Source: Cohaesibacter haloalkalitolerans
GTDB lineage: Bacteria; Pseudomonadota; Alphaproteobacteria; Rhizobiales; Cohaesibacteraceae
DNA length: 64,000 nucleotides
Direction of reading: 5' to 3'
NCBI RefSeq assembly: GCF_003574655.1
Contig: NZ_QNUM01000002.1
Coordinates: 620,001-684,000, forward strand
Each line of letters begins with the position of its first letter. The stretch's first letter is position 1. Of the stretch, positions 8,915 to 18,410 are shown piece after piece. Under the pieces are notes generated by a model. That model did not search any database. It was not told the origin of the DNA and worked only from the letters and a program-made list of their open reading frames with translations. The position numbers were made by a program, and so were the translations under genes.

Positions 8915-9610
8915 TCAGGCGCGGCTGTCGTCAAAATCCTTGCGGAATTCCCTGACCACACCAAAGAAGCGGCGCATCATGGCTTCACCCAAGTCGAGAA
9001 AGCGCTCGAACTCATCCATCGACTTGCCATCCTTTTCGGCTTCAGCCTGCTTGTCCGCGCCGTCTGCCTTGGGGGTGGTTGTGCCCTGCCCGGCATCAGG
9101 GCTCTTCTTGACCTCAGCCGATGGAGTTTCGGGCGGAGATACCTCGGGTTCAGATGCTTCCGGGGCCTTGCTGCTGGCGACGGCCTGCTCCTCAGATTTT
9201 GGCGTGGCGGCTTGCTGGTCCGCCTTGCTTGCCAGGGATTGCAGAGCCTCTATCCGCTTGGCCTGCGCAATGGTGCGCTGTTCCAGCCGGTCAATCCGGG
9301 CGGTCAGATAGTCAACCTTGTCTTCGAGCAGGATGTTGAGACGGCGCTGCAAGTCAAGGTCGGTTGCCATCCGCTCCATCTCGGCCAGAAGCGGCGCACG
9401 CCATTCACTTTCGGTCGATTGGGCAGATGAACTGGCCGGAGAGGTCTGTCCAGCGGTGGGCGTTGACTTTTCCATCGCAAGGCTCGCGCCCGCAGCGCCC
9501 TCCGCCTTTGCCCCCCCTAAAGAGAACGCAATACCAGCAAGCAGCAGGAGGGCAGTAGCAATGCCTTGCAACGGTTTTGAAAAAGGCTGTGAAGAGACGA
9601 CAGTCATCAT
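8915..9610 (-). CDS. Exported or membrane-tethered coiled-coil protein of unknown function
   Basis: The protein (231 residues from ATG 9610) begins with a signal-peptide-like segment, ATALLLLAGIAFSLGGAKA. A Ser/Thr/Ala-rich part follows, then a coiled coil (LDLQRRLNILLEDKVDYLTA, IDRLEQRTIAQAKRIEAL), a low-complexity Ala/Pro/Glu/Lys stretch, and an amphipathic end with FERFLDLGEAMMRRFFGVV. No family is recognised. Starts at 9607 or 9640 are also possible because none has a strong ribosome site. The stop nearly touches the end of the convergent EEP gene (gap 5 bases). Confidence 0.6.
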   Translation of the reverse strand: MMTVVSSQPFSKPLQGIATALLLLAGIAFSLGGAKAEGAAGASLAMEKSTPTAGQTSPASSSAQSTESEWRAPLLAEMERMATDLDLQRRLNILLEDKVDYLTARIDRLEQRTIAQAKRIEALQSLASKADQQAATPKSEEQAVASSKAPEASEPEVSPPETPSAEVKKSPDAGQGTTTPKADGADKQAEAEKDGKSMDEFERFLDLGEAMMRRFFGVVREFRKDFDDSRA

Positions 9611-9777
9611 GCGATTTTCCCGTATCCGAACGGCCTTCATGTGCTCTTGCCATGAGACCCGTGGCCTTTGGATCAGGGCTTGCAGCGCAGTCGCACCAGA
9701 TGATCGGAGCGAATCTGTCTGTAACCCTTCGGTTATCAGCCATTTTATCAGATCAGGGAAAGGATTTGCAGGGTAAA

Positions 9778-10842
9778 TCAGACCGCGCTGGCAATCTGGT
9801 CTTCGCTCTTGCGCTTCTGCGAAACCGACTGGCGATAATTCTCCACCTCGCGATGGATGTGACGGTTCGGGAAACCCAGATGATCCACGCGCCATTGCGT
9901 CAGGGCCGCGAAGGTCTTGACCGAGACATTCTGTTCGAGCAGCAGGCGCGTCAGGATCCGGTTGGTCTCGCTGGCCAACAGATGCTCCATGGCATTGGCC
10001 GAAAGCCCCGGCGCATCCTTGAGCAACCAGATCACGTCTTCCTTGCGATCCTTGGCGATCAGGGTTTCGAGCAGTTTGTCAAAGGTCAGCTCGCCCAGAT
10101 TGATCCTGACCAGCAATTCATCCCGTGTCGGATCATCGTTGAGGCCATCGGCCCTGAACAGCCGGGCTTCCATGTCATGCACCAGTTGGTCCAGCGTCCC
10201 CTCAAGGGTCGCCTTGGACAGCACTCCAGGCAGGAACGGACACCCCTGCTCGGCCTGCAGGCGCATGCGTGAATGGAACAGATGGTCAGCAAGACAGCGG
10301 GCAGCCATGAGCGACTGGATTTCCAGCGACGTCTGGCAGATGATTGCGCACAACAACAGCGCGTTGCTGGAAAAATCGCTGCCGAGATTGCGCAACAGGT
10401 CGCTGACGACGCTGTTCTTGGCCCGCGACATCAGGGCATCCACCACCGGCTCCGGCACCCGCTGGCGGCGGGCGATGGCACGCAGGACGGTTTCACTGCG
10501 CATCCGGGCGGCCTGCAGCAGGGTTTCCTGACTGAGCATCGGGGAATATTCATAAAGGGTCGTCACCAGCTCGTCATGCTCTCCTGCAAGACGTTCCGCC
10601 AATGGCGTGGAAATATGCTGGGTGCGAGCGAGCAGAGTGATGATATCGCGGCGCACAGAAAGGTCGATCTGCTCATAAAGATCCAGCACGAGCGCAGAGA
10701 ACAACTCCCGCTCGGTGTCCGTCGGAGCCAGTCCCGTTCGGCGCACATATTCTGCGGTCACCTTGCGGATCAGCAGGGACCGTGCGGCAGGATCCTTCTC
10801 CTTCGCCAGATGCTGGAACTGTTGGACGATATCTTCAGGCAT
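9778..10842 (-). CDS. DUF2336 domain-containing protein
   Basis: The 354-residue, all-helical protein begins MPEDIVQQFQHLAKEKDPAA and matches the alphaproteobacterial DUF2336 family in pattern: repeated short helices with SVRRDIITLLARTQHIS, AIARRQRVPEPVVDALM and a later segment on carrier surfaces. No signal peptide or membrane segment is seen. The start is well supported by GAGGAGAAAG right before the ATG. DUF2336 proteins are often encoded near sensory genes, but a biochemical role is not established. It is divergent from the NUDIX gene. Confidence 0.8.
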   Translation of the reverse strand: MPEDIVQQFQHLAKEKDPAARSLLIRKVTAEYVRRTGLAPTDTERELFSALVLDLYEQIDLSVRRDIITLLARTQHISTPLAERLAGEHDELVTTLYEYSPMLSQETLLQAARMRSETVLRAIARRQRVPEPVVDALMSRAKNSVVSDLLRNLGSDFSSNALLLCAIICQTSLEIQSLMAARCLADHLFHSRMRLQAEQGCPFLPGVLSKATLEGTLDQLVHDMEARLFRADGLNDDPTRDELLVRINLGELTFDKLLETLIAKDRKEDVIWLLKDAPGLSANAMEHLLASETNRILTRLLLEQNVSVKTFAALTQWRVDHLGFPNRHIHREVENYRQSVSQKRKSEDQIASAV

Positions 10843-11158
10843 TCTTTCTCCTCAGGCGCAGAGTGACATGCGGTCCCCTTGCCCCCAAGACGTCGGCCAA
10901 AGGCCGGATTAGTCACACTTCACCCGACGCACCCCAATGCGCCTCCAATCGACATTAGCGCCAATTTATTAAGGAGATCTCCATAGAGCGTTAATTTCGA
11001 GTTAGCGTCCCAAGGCACGCCGGGGCGAGTGCCATCTCGATATTTTTCTGGCTACGTCCATTCTTCTGCCACAGAAAGACGATTATGATACGGTGAGGCC
11101 TTTATCGATCAGGCGCTGCCATTTTTGTTTTATCGATTATTGAAACGAGTTTGTGACC
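10843..11158. other. Divergent promoter region with a CtrA-like motif
   Basis: These 316 bases separate DUF2336 and the NUDIX gene. I see no supported ORF. The part 10960-11010 is AT-rich and includes a TTAA-N7-TTAG element at 10991-11005, one base from the CtrA consensus half-site pair TTAA-N7-TTAA. No terminator is visible. Confidence 0.4.
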
Positions 11159-11716
11159 ATGGAAGAGCAGAATAGCAAGACCATCATCCAGCTTTCACGC
11201 CGCACCGTTTATGAAAACCGGTGGATGCGGGTGAATGAAGACAAGGTCAGGTTCCCGGCCGGTTTCGAAGGCATCTATGGTGTGGTCGAAAAGCCCGACT
11301 TCGTCATTGTCATCCCGGTTCATGCCGATGGCCGCATCCAGTTGGTCCAGCAATATCGCTATCCCGTGAGCTGTCGCTACTGGGAGTTGCCGCAAGGCAC
11401 ATGGGAGAGTGCTCCGGACAGCGACCGCGAAGAACTGGCGCGCGGAGAGCTGGCCGAGGAAACCGGTTTTCGCGCCGGAAAAATGGAAAAGATCGGCGAG
11501 ATGTTCCCCGCAGGCGGACTGGTCAGCCAGCGCTGCGAGATCTTTGTGGCAACCGACCTGACACCGGGGGAAGCCAGACGGGAAGCCACGGAAGCCGACA
11601 TGGAAACAGCAGCCTTCAGCCTTGCCGAGATCATGGACATGTTTGCCCGCGGCACCATGCCCGACGCCAACTCCATGGCCGCAATCGGTTACTGGCAGAT
11701 GAAAGGTCGTATCTGA
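11159..11716 (+). CDS. NUDIX hydrolase (nucleoside-diphosphate-sugar type)
   Basis: The 185-residue protein hydrolyses a nucleoside diphosphate linked to another group, probably ADP-ribose or a similar sugar nucleotide. It has a Nudix box of slightly unusual form: LPQGTWESAP then ARGELAEETGF. The Glu pair of EExG is intact, but the Arg of the usual REL triplet is Gly, and the box is about two residues longer before it. This variant is common to a NUDIX subfamily, so activity is likely kept. I start at ATG 11159; a GTG two codons earlier (11153) is possible. It is convergent with the MerR gene. Confidence 0.82.
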   Translation: MEEQNSKTIIQLSRRTVYENRWMRVNEDKVRFPAGFEGIYGVVEKPDFVIVIPVHADGRIQLVQQYRYPVSCRYWELPQGTWESAPDSDREELARGELAEETGFRAGKMEKIGEMFPAGGLVSQRCEIFVATDLTPGEARREATEADMETAAFSLAEIMDMFARGTMPDANSMAAIGYWQMKGRI

Positions 11717-11774
11717 GCAACGCCATGCTGGAACAGATCAAGCACCCGGACAGACAGGCAGGCAGAACTCCACC

Positions 11775-12239
11775 CTAGCCCTCTTTCCTGACCTTCTCGC
11801 GCAACATGCCGGAGACGACCTCGACGGTCCTCTCCAGATCGGCAATGGCCTGTTCCACGTCGGCGCGCTGTTGCCGCAGGATTGTAATATGCAGGCTGAA
11901 GCGGTCCAGCGCCGCCTTCAGCTGCGGCACCTGCCCGTCCCTCAGGTCGTACAGATCCAGCATTTCCTTGATTTCAGAAAGGGAAAAGCCGACCTTCTTG
12001 CCCATCAGTACCAGCTTCAGGCGGGCGCGATCCCGCCGACTGTAGATGCGATTCGTTCCATCGCGACGCGGGCTGATCAGATTCTTGTCTTCATAAAAGC
12101 GCAAGGTGCGCAGCGTGATGCCAAACTCCTTGGCGAGATCACCAATGGAATAGAAGAGCGGACCTGACTGGCTGGTTGCTGCGCTCAGCACATCCTTGCC
12201 TTCTTCCGCAGAAGGCAGTGGCGTCTTCTCGTCTTTCAC
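11775..12239 (-). CDS. MerR-family transcriptional regulator
   Basis: The 154-residue regulator has an N-terminal MerR DNA-binding domain after a short tail: YSIGDLAKEFGITLRTLRFY, then EDKNLISPRRDGTNRIYSRR and the wing GKKVGFSLSEIKEMLDLYD. A coiled-coil dimerisation helix follows (HITILRQQRADVEQAIADLE). No cysteine cluster for metal binding is seen, so the inducer is not a typical metal. The frame is open to 13061, but that part lies over the podJ-like gene. A GTG at 12239 has GGGGGGA seven bases before it, while ATG 12284 has no ribosome site. It is divergent from the podJ-like gene. Confidence 0.82.
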   Translation of the reverse strand: MKDEKTPLPSAEEGKDVLSAATSQSGPLFYSIGDLAKEFGITLRTLRFYEDKNLISPRRDGTNRIYSRRDRARLKLVLMGKKVGFSLSEIKEMLDLYDLRDGQVPQLKAALDRFSLHITILRQQRADVEQAIADLERTVEVVSGMLREKVRKEG

Positions 12240-12584
12240 AACAATTCCCCCCTGACCGCCGTTGTTGCAGGCGGTTTCCTTCATTTTCTGTCGCTGTGAG
12301 CCACCTGTCGGTAAATCACTCCCCACCCCGTCTGTCAATGTCGGGTGTGAATTGCCCCCCTTTGGATCGGCACACGCCCCAGACCGAAGCCCCAACCATG
12401 ACGCGAGAATTATAGTGAGCAAATCATTAAAGGGTTCAGTATTTTTCGCAATACGCATCAGGATTAACGCGTTATTTACCCTAACTTTGCAAAGTACTCT
12501 TGGAAAAGACCGTTTTCGCGGGGGTTCGGGCGCCCGCATTTTGCGCAGCGGATGACCAGAACCGCACAGAGTTGAGCCAGTACC
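12240..12584. other. Divergent promoter region of MerR and PodJ-like genes
   Basis: These 345 bases hold the start regions of the two divergent genes. The part 12410-12490 is AT-rich and contains a CtrA-like element (12464-12479, listed separately). No gene is supported here. Confidence 0.45.
12464..12479 (+). promoter_or_regulatory. Candidate CtrA binding site upstream of the podJ-like gene
   Basis: TTAA-CGCGTTA-TTTAC matches the CtrA consensus TTAA-N7-TTAAC at 8 of 9 defined positions. It lies about 105 bases before the start codon. Cell-cycle control of podJ is known in Caulobacter; a role here is inferred from the motif only, and such AT-rich words occur by chance. Confidence 0.35.
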
Positions 12585-15500
12585 ATGATTGATGAAACAT
12601 ACCACACCGATCGCGACGTAGGCGAATTTATCGAGGGTTTCCGGGGATCTGATCCTGTAAGAAAACCACGTGGTCGGGCTCGCGGGGCCTTGTCTCAGAA
12701 CCAATCCCGGCAGAACGCGGCTTTGCTCAGCGCCATAGAAGACATTGAAGCCCAGCTTCATTCCCTTGCGGGTCAATCGGGTCTGGTTACCGATGACACG
12801 CGCAGCAATGCCCGCAATGAGCGTCCGGCTCGCAAACGGGCCCCCATGGAACGGTCCGGTTATGGCAGCGCCCTCGAGCGCATCGAAGCCCAGTTGCAGC
12901 GCGTCGACCATGCGCTTGAACGTCAACAGCCACGCGCCGCACGGGAGCCCTATGCAGCAGCAGCCGCCCCTGCCGAACGCGACTATGTGCGCAGTGCGGC
13001 CGTCGCCACAGGAACCACCGGCGCATCGCGCGATTACAGCCTTGATTCCACTGTGCGGCAAATGCTCGACCGAACCCAGTCGCTCAACGAGGAAATCGGC
13101 AGAACCGCCAAGGCCTCCGTATCGGAAGTGGCGCGCACGGCACAGGATGCGATGTCCGTAGCCAGCAAGTCACAAGACACCTATCGAGATGCGTTGGCAA
13201 AGCTCGCCAAGCTGCAGAGTCAGGACGACAGCCTCGATATCCTGCGCGACGATGTGTCTTCCCTGCGCACGCTGATCGAGGAAGCCAACCTCAGCGGTGC
13301 ATCGGAAGCGGTATTGCGAGAAATCGCCAATCTGTCCGGCCGCATCGAACAGCTTTCGAGCGCCATTGCCGAAACGCGGGAAGATCCGGCGCTGCTGGAC
13401 ACCATGCATGAAATCCGTGCGCTGCTGGACCGCCCGACGCTCGACCCCTCGATCGACAGCCATTTCGACCGTATTCTGCGCAAGCTCGATGACATGCATT
13501 CGAGCGGTCATGACAAGGATTTTGCCCGGCTCTCCGAACAGATGGATCATCTGCGCGATATTCTGTCGACGCAGCCGGACGTCCAGCATCTGAGCAACAT
13601 CTCCGGACAGATCAACGAGTTGATCAACCGTCTGGCAATTCTGGAAGATGACGTGCGGCGCGGCGGCAACGCCAGCTCTGGCGCTTCCCAGAGCGGGATT
13701 GAAGAGCGTCTGGCACAGATGCAGACAATGATCGAACGGCTCGACCCGTCCGACCGGCTGATGAGCCTTGAAAACCAGCTGGCAAGCCTTGCCGACCGGC
13801 TGGAAGACAATTCCGATGTCTCCGGCATTCACAAGCCGCTCGAAGCCCTCGCCCGGCAGGTGGAAAGCCTTGTGAAGCTGACAGACCAGCGCAGTCAGCC
13901 CGACCGCCTTGATATTCTGGAAAATCTGGCCGAGCGCGTCGCCAATCTTGATCAGTTCATTCGCCACGAACAGGCGCCCAACACCTCCGAAAAACGCTTC
14001 GATCAAGTCGAACAGACCCTTGCCCGCATTGACGACATGCTCGCCAGCAAGATGGAAAGCGCTGATCTGACCTCGCTGGAACGCAGCCTTTCAAGGCTGG
14101 CCGATCGGATGGAGGCGCAGGAAGACCTGTTGCGCGCCGCGCCTGTTGGCGGCAATGGCAACGGGGTCTCTCCGCATGCCCTGTCGCAGCTGGAAAGCCA
14201 GATTGTCGATCTGGCCCAGCGCCTCGATAGCGCCAGCAACATGTCCGATGACCGTCAGTTCTTTGAAATGCTGACCGAGCGGCTGGACACCCTTGCCGCA
14301 GAATTTGCCCGGGCACAAAGCCGCTTCGAGGCCGTGGACCGCATGGGCGAGGACATCCGTCAGCTTGCCTCCAAGGGGGCGCCCGCTGGCGTCAACACCA
14401 GCAAGCTGGCCGAGCAGGCAGCCATCAAGGCCCTGCAGCAGGTTGGCCCGCTTGGCAGTGGATCCCATGACGCCGAACTGCAGGTCATCATTGACGGTCT
14501 GAAGGACGATCTGCACGGTCTGCGCCGGTTTGCCGAAACCAGCGAAACCAGCACGCAGCAGAGCCTGAACAGCGTCAGCTCGATGCTAAACATCATCGTC
14601 GACCGCCTCGGCCAACTGGAAGAACAGGTACGGGCCGGTGAAAGCGCAGCCGCCGCCGCTGGCGCACCGTCAGCAACGGTCGGTGCAGTTGCAGCAGACG
14701 AGAGCGAACCGCAGAGCCGTGGCTTTGGCAAGCTCTTGCGTCGTCGCAAGGCCAAGGAAGCCCCCGTTGCGCAAGATGCCGTGCAGAACACCGTATCCGG
14801 GGGCCGTCCACTTACCGCCGATGAACTGTTGCAGTCGCGCGGCAGGATGGTGCCACGCGGGCAAGCCAGCGAGCCCCTCGCAGCCCAGCAGGCTCCCCAG
14901 GCGCCACAGGCCGGTCGCCCTGTGCTCACCGCCTCCGCGCCAGCCGCCTCCGCCCCCCGTGTTTCTGCACAGGGTGAAGCCAGACAGCCGGGCATCTATC
15001 TATCAGGCAAGGCCGTCAGTGGGACCAGAGCACAGACAACTCAGGCAGCTCAGGGACAGGCAGCGCAGGCACCGACGGCAAAAGCTCCAGGCGGCAATCC
15101 GTCCGCTCAGCAGCAGTTCGCTGGCAATGCCGTACTGAAGCAAGAAGCCGAAGCGGCTCCGGCCGCCAAGCCACGGACAGCCCGCATCGTTCCGGGGCGT
15201 CCGGGTGCTACTCAGACTCAGGCGCAGCCGACGCAGACCCGTGATCCGAGCCAGTCGAAAGCCGACTTCATTGCCGCCGCCCGTCGCGCCGCACAGGCCG
15301 CCGCACAGGAAAGCGAAAAGGTCGAGAAGGAACAGAGCGAGGCAGGCTCCTTCCTCTCCCGTTTCAAGGGCAGCAAGAAAGCCAAGCCGGAAGCCGCCAT
15401 CAACGCGCCCCAGAAGGCTGACGGCAAGGAAGCCACCGTCGGCATGAGCCGCAAGGAGCGCCGCGCCGCCATTTCCGAAGCGGCCCGCATGGCCAAACAG

Positions 15501-17057
15501 ATGAAGAAGGAGCAGGAGCTCGCCCGCGCCGACCAGACCGCAATCGAGGATGGTGCCGCGCAGCTGCTGGAAGACGACGAGGTCAGCAACAGCCTGTTTG
15601 CCAAGCTGGGCCATTCATTCTCGCGTCACAGCCGCCCGCTGTTGATGGCCGCTGCTGCGATCCTTTTGGCGATCACCACCATTCAGTTGGTCAAGAATCC
15701 GGACTCCAGCCTCTACAGCCTGTTCAATGCCGCCTCCAGTCAGAGCAATGGCGACGCCGTTGCCCCGAGCGCCTCGGATGTCCCGACGGCCGACCCGGCT
15801 CCGGAAACCGGTCAACCGGCCGCACCGGGGCCTCAGTCGAGCCTTACGCCATCGTCCGGCAATCTGGCGCCCCACATGGGCAGCGAAGAAGCCACAAGAG
15901 CAATCGCCTTTGCCCAGCCGACGCTGGCGCAGGGGAGCCTCGGTGCGCCGCGCGTCGCCGATACCGCTCGGCCACAGATTTCGCAGCAGGATGCCATGGC
16001 GCGCGCCAAGGCTGCGCTCAACCAGTCCGGCGATCATGGTATCGACCTGACACCGACCAGCTCCATCCCGAAGGACGTTGCGCTTGAAAGCGACGACTCC
16101 GGTGATCTGCAGGCTGCGCAAACCAGCCAACCAATGCCACCGGTCTTGTCCGATGACAAGGCCGAGCAGCAGGCCAGCCTGTCGACGGACGAAGCAGCGG
16201 CCATCCAGACGCCGATCATGCAGGCAGCCAACAGTGGCAACACGCTGGCGCAGTTTGAACTCGGTCGCCGCTATACCGTTGGCGACGGGGTCGAAGTCAA
16301 TCTTCCCGAAGCCGCCAAGTGGTTCGAGAAAGCGGCAAACCTCAACATGGCGCAGGCCCAGTATAGTCTGGCCAACCTTTACGAGAAGGGTCAGGGCGTC
16401 AAGAAGGACCTGCAGGTGGCCCGGCTCTGGTATCAGCGGGCAGCCGATCAGGGCAACGTGAAGTCGATGCACAATCTCGCCGTGCTCTATGCCGAGGGCG
16501 GTCTTGGCCAGCCCGACTTCAACGAAGCAGCCCAATGGTTCCTCAAGGCCGCCGATCATGGCCTCAAGGACAGCCAGTATAACCTCGCCATCCTGTTTGC
16601 GCGGGGCATGGGGGTCAAGCAGGACCTGTTGCAGAGCTACAAGTGGTTCGCCCTTGCCGCCTACCAGGGTGACAAAGGTGCTGAAGCCAAACGCGACGAG
16701 ATTCTTAGCGTTCTGAAAGGCCCGCAGCAGAAGGCCGCCAAGGCCCTTGTCGCGGCCTGGTCGCCCAAGGCTGTCAAACCATCGGTCAACGAGTTTTCAG
16801 TCCTGCCACCCGAATGGGCAGCAACGACGCCCGATCAGATGAGTTCGGCCAGTGGCGGCTTTGCGGTGACGCAAGGGGTCATTGCCAAGACGCAGGCCAT
16901 GCTCGGGGCTCTGGGCTACAACGCAGGCCCGGCTGACGGGCAGATGGGGCCACGCACCCGGATGGCAATCCGCAATTTTCAGGAAATCGCCGGCCTGAAG
17001 GTAACCGGCCAGATCGATACCGCCCTGCTCGACGCACTGGCAAAGCGCACGATCTGA
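12585..17057 (+). CDS. podJ: PodJ-like polar localization factor (coiled coil, one TM, Sel1 repeats, peptidoglycan-binding)
   Basis: The 1490-residue protein has long cytoplasmic coiled coils (about residues 30-700, with many heptads such as LASLADRLEDNSDVSG), an Ala/Gln/Pro-rich disordered stretch (about 700-1000), one transmembrane helix near 1017-1038 (LLMAAAAILLAITTIQLV), a periplasmic Ser/Pro/Gln linker, three to four Sel1-like repeats (about 1218-1385, e.g. AKWFEKAANLNMAQAQYSLA) and a C-terminal peptidoglycan-binding domain (about 1427-1490, LGYNAGPADGQMGPRTRMAI). This is the order of domains in PodJ, which marks a cell pole and recruits division and motility proteins. It is longer than many PodJ proteins. 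Identification rests on domain order, not on an alignment. Confidence 0.82.
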   Translation: MIDETYHTDRDVGEFIEGFRGSDPVRKPRGRARGALSQNQSRQNAALLSAIEDIEAQLHSLAGQSGLVTDDTRSNARNERPARKRAPMERSGYGSALERIEAQLQRVDHALERQQPRAAREPYAAAAAPAERDYVRSAAVATGTTGASRDYSLDSTVRQMLDRTQSLNEEIGRTAKASVSEVARTAQDAMSVASKSQDTYRDALAKLAKLQSQDDSLDILRDDVSSLRTLIEEANLSGASEAVLREIANLSGRIEQLSSAIAETREDPALLDTMHEIRALLDRPTLDPSIDSHFDRILRKLDDMHSSGHDKDFARLSEQMDHLRDILSTQPDVQHLSNISGQINELINRLAILEDDVRRGGNASSGASQSGIEERLAQMQTMIERLDPSDRLMSLENQLASLADRLEDNSDVSGIHKPLEALARQVESLVKLTDQRSQPDRLDILENLAERVANLDQFIRHEQAPNTSEKRFDQVEQTLARIDDMLASKMESADLTSLERSLSRLADRMEAQEDLLRAAPVGGNGNGVSPHALSQLESQIVDLAQRLDSASNMSDDRQFFEMLTERLDTLAAEFARAQSRFEAVDRMGEDIRQLASKGAPAGVNTSKLAEQAAIKALQQVGPLGSGSHDAELQVIIDGLKDDLHGLRRFAETSETSTQQSLNSVSSMLNIIVDRLGQLEEQVRAGESAAAAAGAPSATVGAVAADESEPQSRGFGKLLRRRKAKEAPVAQDAVQNTVSGGRPLTADELLQSRGRMVPRGQASEPLAAQQAPQAPQAGRPVLTASAPAASAPRVSAQGEARQPGIYLSGKAVSGTRAQTTQAAQGQAAQAPTAKAPGGNPSAQQQFAGNAVLKQEAEAAPAAKPRTARIVPGRPGATQTQAQPTQTRDPSQSKADFIAAARRAAQAAAQESEKVEKEQSEAGSFLSRFKGSKKAKPEAAINAPQKADGKEATVGMSRKERRAAISEAARMAKQMKKEQELARADQTAIEDGAAQLLEDDEVSNSLFAKLGHSFSRHSRPLLMAAAAILLAITTIQLVKNPDSSLYSLFNAASSQSNGDAVAPSASDVPTADPAPETGQPAAPGPQSSLTPSSGNLAPHMGSEEATRAIAFAQPTLAQGSLGAPRVADTARPQISQQDAMARAKAALNQSGDHGIDLTPTSSIPKDVALESDDSGDLQAAQTSQPMPPVLSDDKAEQQASLSTDEAAAIQTPIMQAANSGNTLAQFELGRRYTVGDGVEVNLPEAAKWFEKAANLNMAQAQYSLANLYEKGQGVKKDLQVARLWYQRAADQGNVKSMHNLAVLYAEGGLGQPDFNEAAQWFLKAADHGLKDSQYNLAILFARGMGVKQDLLQSYKWFALAAYQGDKGAEAKRDEILSVLKGPQQKAAKALVAAWSPKAVKPSVNEFSVLPPEWAATTPDQMSSASGGFAVTQGVIAKTQAMLGALGYNAGPADGQMGPRTRMAIRNFQEIAGLKVTGQIDTALLDALAKRTI

Positions 17058-17065
17058 TCGTCTTG

Positions 17066-17099
17066 CGGGCTGCCTCTCCCTATGGCATATGGCAGCCCG
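17066..17099 (+). terminator. Hairpin after the podJ-like gene, possible terminator
   Basis: CGGGCTGCC (17066-17074) and GGCAGCCCG (17091-17099) form a perfect 9-pair stem with a 16-base loop, starting 9 bases after the stop codon. No real U-tract follows, so it may act as a rho-independent terminator only weakly, or protect the mRNA end. Confidence 0.4.
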
Positions 17100-17486
17100 A
17101 GGATCTTTGCGATATCTTTCAGGTGGCTTTCCTATCTGATTGAGTCCACCCTGACCGACAGGACAGTTGATGGGGTGGGCAAAAGACGAACGGGCTTTGC
17201 ACAGATGCTGTTTTTTCTGGCAAGACGGTGCAATTTAAAGTGATTTTCAAGATGTTTCGTTGACACTGGTGCGCACGATATGGGAAGGATGCAGACACAT
17301 CTTTCATGTGTTCGAGCGACGATCCCTGTCATCAGAACGTGACTGAAAAGGCAAAATGGCCCGAAGGTCCGTGCTTCAGCGGCAACGGCTTCCGGCTCTT
17401 TGTTCTCGACCAAGATGCTGCGCGTTTCAGGCTCCCGAGGGCGAGACAAGCGGTTACCCTGGCGGCTGGAAAAACTGGAGTGGCAC
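17100..17486. other. Intergenic region, nothing supported
   Basis: About 390 bases between the podJ-like and TauE/SafE genes. I find no frame with both a ribosome site and a protein-like composition, and no strong repeat. The open frame of the next gene reaches back to 17400, but its first 29 codons look non-coding. Confidence 0.45.
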
Positions 17487-18410
17487 GTGGAGCTCTACCT
17501 GCCCATCGCTGAAATGCCTGTCAATATCTTTGTCATCCTTGGCATGGGAGGCACGGTCGGGTTTCTCTCGGGCATTTTCGGGGTTGGCGGCGGCTTTCTT
17601 CTCACCCCTCTGCTCATTTTCTACGGCATTTCCCCTGCGGTTGCGGTCGCCTCCGTGACGGCGCAGATCACAGCCTCCTCCACCACGGGCGCGTTGGCCT
17701 ACCTCAGAACTGGCAATCTCGATCTCAAACTGGGGACGGTGCTGTTCAGCGCGGGTATAACAGGCTCGACAATCGGGGTCTTTGTCTTCAAGCAGCTGCG
17801 GGCGCTCGGCCAGCTCGATCTGATCATTTCCATCTCCTATGTTACCTTCCTGGGGGCTGTCGGCACCCTGATGGTCATGGAGAGCGTGCGCGCCATCGTC
17901 AAGGCGCGCAAGGGCATCGTCACCATGCGCAAGCCGGGCCAGCACAACTGGATTCACGGCCTGCCGTTCAAGATGCGCTTCAAGAAGTCGAAGATCTATG
18001 TCAGCGTCCTACCGGTGATTGTGATTGGTGCCAGTATCGGCTTTCTGGGAACTGTGCTGGGCATCGGCGGCGGCTTCATGCTGGTGCCAGCGCTCATCTA
18101 TCTGCTGCGCGTCCCCACCGCCGTCGTCATCGGCACCTCGCTCTACCAGATCCTCGTCACCATGGCGGTTGCCACCATCCTGCATGCGACCACCAACCAT
18201 TCGGTCGACATCGTGCTGGCGCTGATCCTGATGATCGGCGGCACGATCGGGGCCCAGTTCGGGGCACAGATCGGGCAGAAGATGAAGGGCGAACAGTTAC
18301 GCGCCCTTTTGGGCATTCTCGTTCTGATGGTCGGGCTGCGCTTTGCCGTCGATCTCATTCTCGAACCGACCGACCATTACAGCACCGAGGTGATGGAGGT
18401 CTACAAATGA
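17487..18410 (+). CDS. TauE/SafE-family sulfite/anion exporter
   Basis: The 307-residue inner-membrane protein has two repeated halves with the Gly-rich signatures GIFGVGGGFLLTPLLIFYGI and GTVLGIGGGFMLVPALIYLL, and about eight membrane helices. The family exports sulfite, sulfoacetate and related sulfur anions. I start at GTG 17487, since GGAG lies about six bases upstream and the hydrophobic N-terminus follows soon. It overlaps the next gene by 4 bases, so the two are translationally coupled. This pair (TauE/SafE plus TIGR02186) is a recurrent alphaproteobacterial arrangement. Confidence 0.85.
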   Translation: MELYLPIAEMPVNIFVILGMGGTVGFLSGIFGVGGGFLLTPLLIFYGISPAVAVASVTAQITASSTTGALAYLRTGNLDLKLGTVLFSAGITGSTIGVFVFKQLRALGQLDLIISISYVTFLGAVGTLMVMESVRAIVKARKGIVTMRKPGQHNWIHGLPFKMRFKKSKIYVSVLPVIVIGASIGFLGTVLGIGGGFMLVPALIYLLRVPTAVVIGTSLYQILVTMAVATILHATTNHSVDIVLALILMIGGTIGAQFGAQIGQKMKGEQLRALLGILVLMVGLRFAVDLILEPTDHYSTEVMEVYK

